21,856 nt of DNA from Pseudomonadota bacterium (GTDB lineage: Bacteria; Pseudomonadota; Gammaproteobacteria; Burkholderiales; Burkholderiaceae_C): the NCBI GenBank assembly GCA_023410975.1, contig JAEYPG010000599.1:1-21856 (forward strand). Direction: 5' to 3'. Below, piece after piece: positions 15,927 to 21,856 of the stretch. The position numbers and the translations under genes are program-made. The first letter of the stretch is position 1, and every line of letters starts with the position of its first letter. Under the pieces are notes generated by a model, which saw only the letters and a list, made by a program, of their open reading frames with translations, was not told the DNA's origin and searched no databases.

Positions 15927-16283
15927 ACGCTGGCTGTCCTGATCGTTAGCTTGAATCGGGCGGCTTCTCCCCCGACTCTGGTTTGCTTGTTTCGATAGTT
16001 GGGTCTGTCGATGTGGAAAATTTTAGCAATCTATAACCTGTATGTTTCTTAAAACTCAGAGGGTCGTCGGTAGAGAGCTGGCGAGACCTCCATTCCAGCA
16101 CTCCTGCCACTTGGCCTTGGTTTTATGTATGTTGCTTATAAGCTCGGGGCCATTCGATAAAGCGGTGCTCCGCCCAGCGCTTCACCTTGTGCAGCAAGAC
16201 GGTCTTTGCGGAAGCATGCCGCCCCTTTCGCCATGCACGGCGCGGATTAAGCGGGAGCCATTCATGAATGGAACGCACCCCGT
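15927..16283. other. Gene-free, partly AT-rich spacer
   Basis: Together with the hairpin, about 385 bp between bpt and the converging LysE-family gene hold no recognisable gene. Positions about 16015-16065 are clearly AT-rich (GGAAAATTTTAGC, CTATAACC, TTTCTTAAAAC). That is promoter-like, but no gene follows on either strand that I can support. Short open frames here, such as one on the plus strand at 16042-16404, run antisense into the LysE-family gene and resemble nothing known. Confidence 0.6.
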
Positions 16284-16898
16284 TCATGCCCGCGTCATCC
16301 ACGCTGCAGTCAGCACCAGCACCAGCGCCATGGCCCGGTTGAACCACAGCAGCCGCCGTCCCTGCGCCAGCCAACCGCGCAGCGCCGAACCCACGAGGGC
16401 ATAGCTGAAATTGCTGCTCCAGGCAAAGACCACCATCACGGCGCACACGATCAGCAACCGCTGCCCCGGATTGGTTGCCGGCTGCCCACCCGCGCTGCTC
16501 ACCCAGCCGCCCGCCAGGGCCAGCGCCAGCATCCACGCCTTGATGTTGAGGAACTGCAGCCCCACGCCCTGCCAGAAACCGACGTCCAGACGCCGTTCGT
16601 CCGCTTGGCCAAGTTGTCCTGCTTGGGACAGCTTCCAGGCCAGCCAGAGCAGATAGGCGATGCCGGCACCCTTCACTGCCCAGCGCGCCGCCGGCAGCGC
16701 CAGCAGCAGCGCTCCCACCCCCAGGCCGCAGCCCAGCATCAGCAGCGTCCAGCCCACCGGCACCGCGCTCACGAACACCAGCGCCCGGCGCAGGCCGAAA
16801 TTCACGGCCAGCGCCGTGGACAAGGTGGTGTTGGGACCGGGCGTGAAGCTCATCGCTGTGACCAGCGTGAGCAAGGCCACGAATTCGTCTGCACTCAT
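16284..16898 (-). CDS. LysE family translocator
   Basis: An inner-membrane exporter of the LysE/RhtB family, which exports amino acids or related small molecules. The 204-residue protein has about six hydrophobic segments and the family signature SFTPGPNTTLS at residues 16-26. WTLLMLGCGLGVGALL, AYLLWLAWKLSQAG and FWQGVGLQFLNIKAWMLAL are also typical. The ATG at 16898 places the signature at its usual distance from the N-terminus; an upstream TTG frame would add 17 non-hydrophobic residues. The ribosome-binding site is weak. It is 76 bp after the MaoC-type gene on the same strand, with two hairpins between, so it may or may not belong to the box operon. Substrate unknown. Confidence 0.9.
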   Translation of the reverse strand: MSADEFVALLTLVTAMSFTPGPNTTLSTALAVNFGLRRALVFVSAVPVGWTLLMLGCGLGVGALLLALPAARWAVKGAGIAYLLWLAWKLSQAGQLGQADERRLDVGFWQGVGLQFLNIKAWMLALALAGGWVSSAGGQPATNPGQRLLIVCAVMVVFAWSSNFSYALVGSALRGWLAQGRRLLWFNRAMALVLVLTAAWMTRA

Positions 16899-16923
16899 CT
16901 GGTGCAGTCTATCCAGCGGCTGA

Positions 16924-16966
16924 GGCCCTATCCGCGGATGGGGCCGCAACCTGTCTCAAGGTTCGG
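16924..16966 (-). other. Two tandem hairpins between the MaoC-type and LysE-family genes
   Basis: On the minus strand, AACCT-tgagac-AGGTT (16966-16951) is followed by a second hairpin. Its arms GGCCCCATCC and GGATAGGGCC (16945-16924) pair with one wobble around a two-base centre. No T-run follows either. They could weaken read-through into the LysE-family gene. Confidence 0.4.
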
Positions 16967-16974
16967 GACGCCGC

Positions 16975-17433
16975 TCAAGCCGATGGATCGGCGCCACCGC
17001 ACGCGAGGTCGAAGAGGCTGGTCGCCTCCAGCTCCAGCGCTTGGCGACCGTCGACGTGCAGCAACTCCCAACGCCAGCGCAGCACGCCCAGGTTCGGCTT
17101 GCTTCGCGAGCGCCGCACCTCCAGCACCGTAGCCTCCAGCCGCATCGGGTCGCCAGGCCGCACCGGGCTGGGCCACTTGATGTAGGCAATGCCCGGCGAG
17201 GCGTAACTCTCGGAGCCATCGAGCGCCGCCTGGCACGCCAGCCGCATCGCCAGCCCGCAGGTCTGCCAGCCGCTGGCGATCAGCCCCTTGAACGGCCCGC
17301 GTTCCGCGGCATCGGGATCGGTATGGAACCACTGCGGGTCCCAGGCCGACGCAAACTCGACGATCTCCGCCTCGCTCAGGCTCATCGGACCGGCCGTGAT
17401 GCGCTGCCCTTCGTGAAACTCTGCGAATTTCAT
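16975..17433 (-). CDS. MaoC family dehydratase (hot-dog fold enoyl-CoA hydratase-like)
   Basis: A 152-residue single hot-dog domain of the MaoC/(R)-hydratase type. The active-site pattern AWDPQWFHTDPDAAERGPFKGLIASGWQT places Asp32 and His37 five residues apart, as in PhaJ-type hydratases, so it is probably catalytic. Such enzymes hydrate trans-2-enoyl-CoA, usually to the (R)-3-hydroxy isomer. The start ATG follows GGGGAGGG and overlaps the stop of the upstream dehydrogenase gene by one base (TGATG), so they are coupled. Within the box operon it may act on an adipyl-CoA-type intermediate, but this is inference. The 3' codons end GGADPSA before the stop at 16975. Confidence 0.88.
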   Translation of the reverse strand: MKFAEFHEGQRITAGPMSLSEAEIVEFASAWDPQWFHTDPDAAERGPFKGLIASGWQTCGLAMRLACQAALDGSESYASPGIAYIKWPSPVRPGDPMRLEATVLEVRRSRSKPNLGVLRWRWELLHVDGRQALELEATSLFDLACGGADPSA

Positions 17434-18980
17434 CAGGCGCCCTCCCCGATGCAGGCCGCCTCGTGCTCGCCCTGTCCCCAGGCACGCAGCCGCAAGCCCG
17501 GACTGATGCGGTAGCGCTCGCCGCGGTAATGGGCGTCCAGCGCATCGAGCAGCGCGATCACGGCCGCGGCATCCCATCCGCTCAGCCACTCGAAGGGACC
17601 CTGCGGATAGTTCACGCCCAACTTCATCGCTGCGTCCGCCCCGCCCTCGTCGCACACGCCCTGGTGCACGGCGTCGGCGGCCTCGTTGATCAGCATGGCG
17701 ATGGTGCGCGCCACCACCAGCCCCGGCGCGTCGGCCAGGCGCTGCGCGTTGAAGCCCAGCGCCCGCAGCCATCGCGGCGCCAGCTCGCACCAGGCCTGCG
17801 AAGCCTGCACCGCTGGCGCCCAGGCCAGCACCGCACCGGGCAACGCCGACAGCGGCAGGTCGAACACTGCCACCTCGGCCACCTCCCCCGCGCCCAACTG
17901 CGAGGCTGGCCGCCCGTCGGTCAGGCGCAACTGGGCGCCGTCGATCTCCAGCCCCACCCAGTCGCTGTCCGGCACCGGCTTGAAGCCGCGCCCCGCCGCC
18001 GTCAACGCCTCGCGCAGGCGCTGCGCCACCGGACCCTGGCCGTGCAGGCTCAGGATCGTGGCCGCCGGCAGCTCCGCCGGCACGTGCTCCGGCACGCCAG
18101 GCTTCACCGCGCCCTCGGCGTAGTCGTAGAAGCCGCGCCCGGACTTGCGCCCGAGCAGCCCGCCATCGACCAGCTCGCGCTGCACCAGCGAGGGCACGAA
18201 GCGCTTGTCGAAGAAATTGGCCTCGAACACCGACTGCGTGACCGAGAAATTCGTGTCGTGTCCGATCAAATCCATCAGCTCGCACGGCCCCATGCGGAAG
18301 CCCGCGGCGCGCAGGCAGGCGTCCAGCAGCGCCGGCGTGCCGGCCTGCTCCTGCAGCAGCGCCAGCGTCTCGGCGTAGTACGGACGCGCAATGCGGTTGA
18401 CGATGAAACCCGGCGTGGAGCGCGCGAACACCGGCACCTTGCCCCAGCGCCTGGACAGCGCGTGGATCGCCTGCGCCACCGCCGGCTCGGTCTGCAGCCC
18501 CGACACCACCTCCACGAGCTTCATCAGCGGCACGGGGTTGAAGAAGTGCATGCCCACCAGCCGCCCGGGGCGCTGCAGTCCGTTGGCGATGGCGGTGACG
18601 GAGATGGACGAAGTGTTGGTGGCCAGCACGCAGTCGGCGCCCACGATGCCTTCGAGCTGGCGGAACAGCGCGCGCTTGGCGTCGAGCTTCTCCACCACGG
18701 CTTCCACCACCAGCCGCGCCGAGGCCGCGGCCTCCAGCGAGGCCACCGCCTCGATGCGCGAGATCGTCTGCGCGGCCTCCTGCGCCGTGAGTTTCCCCTT
18801 GGCCGCCAGCGCCTCCAGGCTCTTGCCCAGCTTGGCCTTGGCCTCGGCCGCCGCGCCCTCGCGCAGGTCGAACAGCATCACCGCATGACCTGCCTGTGCC
18901 GCCACCTGCGCGATGCCGGCGCCCATGATGCCCGCGCCCACCACCAGCAGCGGCGCGCCCTCCAACGTCGGGACGTTCAT
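17433..18980 (-). CDS. 3-hydroxyacyl-CoA dehydrogenase, PaaH-like
   Basis: NAD-dependent oxidation of a 3-hydroxyacyl-CoA to the 3-oxoacyl-CoA. The 515-residue protein has an N-terminal Rossmann motif GAGIMGAGIAQ (15-25), NTSSIS, the catalytic HFFNPVPLMKLVE (His145) and a first 3HCDH C-terminal domain (STPGFIVNRIARPYYAE). A linker follows, then a second C-terminal domain (VARTIAMLINEAADAVHQG, GVNYPQGPFEW). This two-C-domain layout of about 500 residues is that of PaaH, the 3-hydroxyadipyl-CoA dehydrogenase of phenylacetate catabolism. Beside boxA and boxB the same C6 dicarboxylyl-CoA substrate is expected, by inference. It overlaps the hydratase gene upstream (ATGA) and the MaoC-type gene downstream (TGATG). 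Confidence 0.92.
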   Translation of the reverse strand: MNVPTLEGAPLLVVGAGIMGAGIAQVAAQAGHAVMLFDLREGAAAEAKAKLGKSLEALAAKGKLTAQEAAQTISRIEAVASLEAAASARLVVEAVVEKLDAKRALFRQLEGIVGADCVLATNTSSISVTAIANGLQRPGRLVGMHFFNPVPLMKLVEVVSGLQTEPAVAQAIHALSRRWGKVPVFARSTPGFIVNRIARPYYAETLALLQEQAGTPALLDACLRAAGFRMGPCELMDLIGHDTNFSVTQSVFEANFFDKRFVPSLVQRELVDGGLLGRKSGRGFYDYAEGAVKPGVPEHVPAELPAATILSLHGQGPVAQRLREALTAAGRGFKPVPDSDWVGLEIDGAQLRLTDGRPASQLGAGEVAEVAVFDLPLSALPGAVLAWAPAVQASQAWCELAPRWLRALGFNAQRLADAPGLVVARTIAMLINEAADAVHQGVCDEGGADAAMKLGVNYPQGPFEWLSGWDAAAVIALLDALDAHYRGERYRISPGLRLRAWGQGEHEAACIGEGA

Positions 18981-19756
18981 GCCTTGGGAATCCAGCTCGC
19001 GGGCCGCTTGGCCAGGAAGGCCTCGAAGCCCTCGCGGGCCTCGTCCGTGCTGCGCACGCGCGAAATGGTCTGTGCCGTGAGCTCGCGCACGTCGCCGGTG
19101 ATCGGGCCAACCTCCAGCTGCGCGAAGAGCTGCTTGATCTCACGCTGCGCGTTCGGCCCACCCACCAGCAGCTCCGCCGCCATGGCGTCTACCGCGCTGT
19201 CCAGGCCGTCCAGCGGCACGACCTTCTGCACCAGGCCGATGTCCAGCGCTTCCTGCGCGCCGATGCGGCTGGTGGTCAGTGCCAGCCGCAGCGCCTGGCG
19301 CTTGCCCACGGCGTTGGTGACATAGGGCCCGATCACGGCGGGCAGGATGCCGAACTTGGCCTCGCTCACGGCGAACTTGGCGTCGTCCCCGGCGATGGCG
19401 ATGTCGCAGGCGCAGGTGAGCCCCACGCCGCCCCCCAGCGCCACGCCCTGCACGCGCGCGATGGTCGGCTTGGGGCACTGCTGGATGGCCGCGAGCATGC
19501 CGGCGAAGCGGCGTGCATCCTGCAGGTTCCACTCCTGGCTGGCGGCGCTGGCGCGCTGCATCCACTGCAGGTCCGCCCCCGCGCTGAAGGCTTTGCCGGC
19601 ACCCTCCAGCACGATCACGCGCACGGCCGGGTCCGCGGCCAGCGCGGTGAAGGCGTCATGCAGGGCGGCGATCATGGCCTCGTCGAAGGCGTTGAACACC
19701 TCGGGGCGGTTCATGCGCACGCGCGCCACGGCGCCGCGCTCCACGACAACGGTCAT
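18977..19756 (-). CDS. Enoyl-CoA hydratase/isomerase family protein
   Basis: A 259-residue crotonase-fold enzyme. The oxyanion-hole blocks are FSAGADL (57-63) and GVALGGGVGL (104-113). Of the two glutamates used by rat mitochondrial hydratase, only the second is kept (Glu132 in VSEAKFG); Gly112 replaces the first. DLQWMQRAS and CPKPTIARVQG recall the methylglutaconyl-CoA hydratase (LiuC) subgroup, which often has the same change. Beside boxAB it may instead isomerise or hydrate the dehydroadipyl-CoA formed by the box pathway. The ATG at 19756 is preceded by GGAGAC about 6 bases upstream and lies 16 bp after the boxA stop; the stop overlaps the next start (ATGA). It is far shorter than BoxC (about 550 residues), so it is not BoxC. 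Confidence 0.9.
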   Translation of the reverse strand: MTVVVERGAVARVRMNRPEVFNAFDEAMIAALHDAFTALAADPAVRVIVLEGAGKAFSAGADLQWMQRASAASQEWNLQDARRFAGMLAAIQQCPKPTIARVQGVALGGGVGLTCACDIAIAGDDAKFAVSEAKFGILPAVIGPYVTNAVGKRQALRLALTTSRIGAQEALDIGLVQKVVPLDGLDSAVDAMAAELLVGGPNAQREIKQLFAQLEVGPITGDVRELTAQTISRVRSTDEAREGFEAFLAKRPASWIPKA

Positions 19757-19772
19757 CAGGGGGTCTCCTCCA

Positions 19773-21017
19773 TCAGTAGGTCTCCAGGTGCAGCCGGCCT
19801 TCCCGCCTGAGCTGCTGGTGCAGCGCGGGCCAGTCCAGGTCGTGCTGCGTCGCCACGTCCCGAAGCACCTCCAGCACGCCGGCCTCCATCCCCTTGAGGC
19901 CGCAGACGTAGAAACAGGTGTTCGGGTCGCGCAGCAGCAGCGCCAAGTCTGCCGCACGTTCACGCATTACATCCTGTACGTAGCGCCGGGGTTGGCCCGG
20001 CGTACGCGAAAAAGCGAAGTTGATGTCGATGAAGTCCTTGGGCAGGTTCATCAGCGGGCCGAAGTACGGCAGCTCCTGCTGCGTGCGCGCACCGAAGAAG
20101 AGCATCAGCTTGCCGCCCTCGCCCTCGCCCTGGCCGCGGCGCCGGCGCCGGCGCTCGGTCATGGCGCGCATGGGGGCGCTGCCGGTGCCGGTGCAGATCA
20201 TCACCAGGTGGCTGCCCGGATGGTTGGGCATCAGGAAGGTGCTGCCGAAGGGGCCGATCACCTGCACCTGGTCGCCTTTCTTCAGGTCGCACAGGTAGTT
20301 GGAGGCCACGCCGCGCACTGGCCGGCCCTGGTAGTCCGCCGTCACGCGCTTCACGGTCAGCGAGACGTTGTTGTAGCCCGGGCGCTCGCCGTCGCGCGGG
20401 CTGGCGATGGAGTACTGGCGCGCGTGGTGCGGGCGCCCGTTGGCGTCCACGCCCGGCGGCAGGATGCCCAGCGACTGCCCTTCCAGCACCGGGAACGGCA
20501 CGTTGCCGAAGTCCAGCACGATGTGGTGCGTGTCGCTGTCCGTGCCCAGCTCCGTCACCCGGTAGTTGCCGGCCACCGTGGCCGTCACGGGGTTCTTGTG
20601 CGTGTAGAGGTTGACGTAGGGATGCGAGGCCGACCACGGCGGCACCTGCGCGCCGGCCACTGCCTCGGACAGCGGCAGCTCCTGGGCCTGCGCCTGCACC
20701 TGCGGCCCGGCGGCCTCGGCCGGCGTCTCCACGTTCAGGCCCAGCGCCTTCTCCGCCGGCAGCTCGTCCCAGGTGAGCTGCTCTTCGACCGGGTAGGCCT
20801 CCAGCCGCAGCACGGTGCGCCAGTTGTCGATGGCGCCCGTGGGGCACGGCGGCACGCAAGCCATGCAGAAGTTGCACTTGCCTGGGTCCACCACGTAGTT
20901 GTTCGAGTCGTGCGTGATGGCATCGACCGGACAGCTCTCCTCGCAGGTGTTGCAGCGGATGCAGATTTCCGGGTCGATCAGGTGCTGCTTGAGGACTTCG
21001 GGCAGGGGGGCGTTCAT
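19773..21017 (-). CDS. boxA: Benzoyl-CoA 2,3-epoxidase reductase component BoxA
   Basis: NADPH-dependent iron-sulfur flavoprotein that passes electrons to BoxB for epoxidation of benzoyl-CoA. The 414-residue protein begins with two [4Fe-4S] ferredoxin motifs: CIRCNTCEESCP (19-30) and CNFCMACVPPCP (48-59). A variable linker follows, then a ferredoxin-NADP reductase module with the FAD motif RQYSIASP, the NADP motif MICTGTGSAPMRAM, and the C-terminal CFYVCGLKGMEAGV. An Arg-rich then Gly/Glu-rich stretch at about 287-301 is encoded by short tandem hexamers. The ATG at 21017 gives MNAPLPEVLKQHLIDPEIC and follows GAGAGAG. It lies 147 bp after boxB, with a palindromic repeat between, and 16 bp before the hydratase gene. 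Confidence 0.95.
   Translation of the reverse strand: MNAPLPEVLKQHLIDPEICIRCNTCEESCPVDAITHDSNNYVVDPGKCNFCMACVPPCPTGAIDNWRTVLRLEAYPVEEQLTWDELPAEKALGLNVETPAEAAGPQVQAQAQELPLSEAVAGAQVPPWSASHPYVNLYTHKNPVTATVAGNYRVTELGTDSDTHHIVLDFGNVPFPVLEGQSLGILPPGVDANGRPHHARQYSIASPRDGERPGYNNVSLTVKRVTADYQGRPVRGVASNYLCDLKKGDQVQVIGPFGSTFLMPNHPGSHLVMICTGTGSAPMRAMTERRRRRRGQGEGEGGKLMLFFGARTQQELPYFGPLMNLPKDFIDINFAFSRTPGQPRRYVQDVMRERAADLALLLRDPNTCFYVCGLKGMEAGVLEVLRDVATQHDLDWPALHQQLRREGRLHLETY
20115..20156. repeat. Short hexamer repeats inside boxA
   Basis: Three near-identical GCCCTC/GCCCTG hexamers (20115-20132) adjoin GCCGCG and two GCGCCG units plus GCGCTC (20133-20156). In frame they encode the run of arginines and the GQGEGEGG stretch of BoxA. 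Such hexamer runs can change length without breaking the frame. Confidence 0.6.
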
Positions 21018-21056
21018 GGAGCTCTCTCTGTCATTGCTGGTGCTGGAACATCTCCC

Positions 21057-21174
21057 GTTCGGGCTGAGCCCTTCGACAAGCTCAGGAGAGCCCTGTCGAA
21101 GCCCCACCGCCCGGCGGGCCTGCAGGCCCAACGACCAAGCTCAGGGCGAACGCAGGAGCAAGGCTCAGCCGAAC
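21057..21174. repeat. Composite palindromic (REP-like) repeat in the boxB-boxA spacer
   Basis: The outer arms GTTCGGGCTGAGCC (21057-21070) and GGCTCAGCCGAAC (21162-21174) are inverted copies differing by one base. Inside are CTTCGACA/TGTCGAAG (21071-21078, 21094-21101) and two direct copies of CGAC(C)AAGCTCAGG (21074-21086, 21132-21145), the second continuing to GGGCGAAC. The right arm contains the boxB stop codon and its last two sense codons. Related TTCGACAAGCTCAGG palindromes are, as I recall, common between genes of GC-rich proteobacteria. Confidence 0.75.
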
Positions 21175-21856
21175 CGCACGTACTCGAAGTCCACCGGCTG
21201 GCGGTTGATGCCCATGACCGGCGGCGCGATCCAGTTGGCGAACTTGCCGGGCTCCACCACGCGGCCCATCAGCGAGGCGACGAAGGCGCGGTCCGTCTCC
21301 GAGGGCAGCCACTCGTCGTGGCGCGCGGCGCACTCGGCGCTGCTGACCACGCGCCCGTCGGGCGTGACGTTGGCGCCGGCCAGCGCGCCAATCTTGCGGT
21401 TGAAGGCCTTGTGCGGCGCCACCAGCCGCAACGGGATGCCCGCCTTCTCGATGACCTTGTTCCAGCGGTTCACGCCCGCGATGGAGTCCTTGATGTAGTC
21501 GTCGCGCAGCACCTCGTTGAGCGCGTTGAGCATCGGCACCTCGCGCTCCACCAGCCGGCCGCCGTTGCCGCTCTTCTCCACGCCCAGCACCTTGTAGGTC
21601 TGGCCGTGCAGCTGGTGGTCGTCCTCGCGCTTGGTCTCCTCGAAGCGGCCCTTGAGGCCCGAGTTGTAGAAGATGGCCGCGTTGCTCGACTCGTCGGCGC
21701 CGAAGAGGTCGATGGTCACGCTGAAGTGGAAGTTCAGGTAGCGCTGGATCGTCGGCAGGTCGATCACGCCGGCAGCGCGGATCTTGGCCGGGTCGTCGGT
21801 CTTGAGCTGGTTCATCACCTCGCAGGTGCGCGCGATCACGCGCGACACGCCCGACT
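21165..21856 (-). CDS. boxB: Benzoyl-CoA 2,3-epoxidase oxygenase component BoxB, C-terminal part
   Basis: Di-iron epoxidase that converts benzoyl-CoA to 2,3-epoxybenzoyl-CoA with electrons from BoxA. The frame is open to the right edge, so about 230 C-terminal residues of a protein of usual length near 470 are seen. Recognisable family stretches include AAGVIDLPTIQRYLNFHFSV, DLFGADESSNAAIFYNSGLKGR, LNEVLRDDYIKDS, RLVAPHKAFNRKIG and APPVMGINRQPVDFEYVRFG. The iron-ligand helices lie mostly beyond the edge. It is first of the visible box genes in transcription order. boxC is often next to boxB and would be expected further right, which is inference. The stop codon falls in the palindromic repeat. 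Confidence 0.94.
   Translation of the reverse strand, partial: SGVSRVIARTCEVMNQLKTDDPAKIRAAGVIDLPTIQRYLNFHFSVTIDLFGADESSNAAIFYNSGLKGRFEETKREDDHQLHGQTYKVLGVEKSGNGGRLVEREVPMLNALNEVLRDDYIKDSIAGVNRWNKVIEKAGIPLRLVAPHKAFNRKIGALAGANVTPDGRVVSSAECAARHDEWLPSETDRAFVASLMGRVVEPGKFANWIAPPVMGINRQPVDFEYVRFG

Noticed and set aside
16042..16404. A 120-codon plus-strand open frame in the gene-free spacer
   Set aside because: About a third of it is antisense to the LysE-family gene, it has no ribosome-binding site, and it resembles no known protein.
16975..19161. A 728-codon minus-strand open frame spanning the hydratase and dehydrogenase genes
   Set aside because: Only its last 152 codons (the MaoC-type gene) resemble a protein. 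The rest is an out-of-frame reading of the dehydrogenase and hydratase genes, rich in Gly, Arg and Ala.
17463..19325. A 620-codon plus-strand open frame
   Set aside because: It is antisense to the PaaH-like dehydrogenase and hydratase genes, with an Arg/His/Gln-rich product and no recognisable motif.
18977..19756. Calling the crotonase-fold protein BoxC
   Set aside because: BoxC is about twice as long (near 550 residues); this protein is 259 residues and resembles ordinary enoyl-CoA hydratases.
1..21856. CRISPR arrays, transposases, integrases, toxin-antitoxin or phage-defence genes
   Set aside because: Looked for on both strands; no regularly spaced repeats and no such protein motifs were found.

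Overview
This is a high-GC chromosomal segment from a betaproteobacterium, most likely order Burkholderiales and family Comamonadaceae. That placement rests on protein style and on gene orders such as cysS-glycosylase-accA-tilS-lysC and clpS-clpA; no database was consulted. Most genes are conserved housekeeping genes. The right end enters an aromatic-degradation operon. No transposase, integrase, CRISPR array or phage gene was seen.

Layout. Positions 1-1117 hold the 3' end of a tatD-type hydrolase gene, translationally coupled to an exported ankyrin-repeat protein gene. Positions 1346-2365 encode a DUF72 (YecE-like) protein. Next is a minus-strand tRNA-Ser(GCU) gene with its own promoter and a strong two-way terminator. 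From 2671 to 8336 a tightly packed minus-strand block reads, in transcription order, cysS, a DNA-3-methyladenine glycosylase gene, accA, tilS and lysC. Diverging from cysS is a plus-strand group: a periplasmic cyclophilin, a cytoplasmic cyclophilin, lpxH and mtfA (8463-11122). Converging on mtfA is the minus-strand clpS-clpA operon (11128-13781). A cold-shock gene diverges from clpS, followed by aat and bpt on the plus strand (14391-15898). A gene-free stretch of about 385 bp follows, containing an AT-rich patch. From 16284 to the right edge everything is on the minus strand: boxB (cut by the edge), boxA, an enoyl-CoA hydratase gene, a 3-hydroxyacyl-CoA dehydrogenase gene, a MaoC-type dehydratase gene and a LysE-family exporter gene.

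How the genes work together. aat and bpt encode the two leucyl (or leucyl/phenylalanyl) transferases that create bacterial N-degrons. clpS encodes the adaptor that binds such N-termini, and clpA the unfoldase that feeds ClpP. The recognition side of the N-degron pathway therefore lies within about 4.8 kb. In the box operon, BoxA and BoxB form the benzoyl-CoA epoxidase. The next three genes fit the lower beta-oxidation-like steps that turn dehydroadipyl-CoA into 3-oxoadipyl-CoA, which is inferred from gene order.

Other points worth attention are a small palindromic repeat that fills the boxB-boxA spacer and includes the boxB stop codon, a clear fall in GC content across roughly 8.5-14 kb, and a recurring TAGAAT hexamer upstream of several genes. 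I saw no convincing undescribed system.
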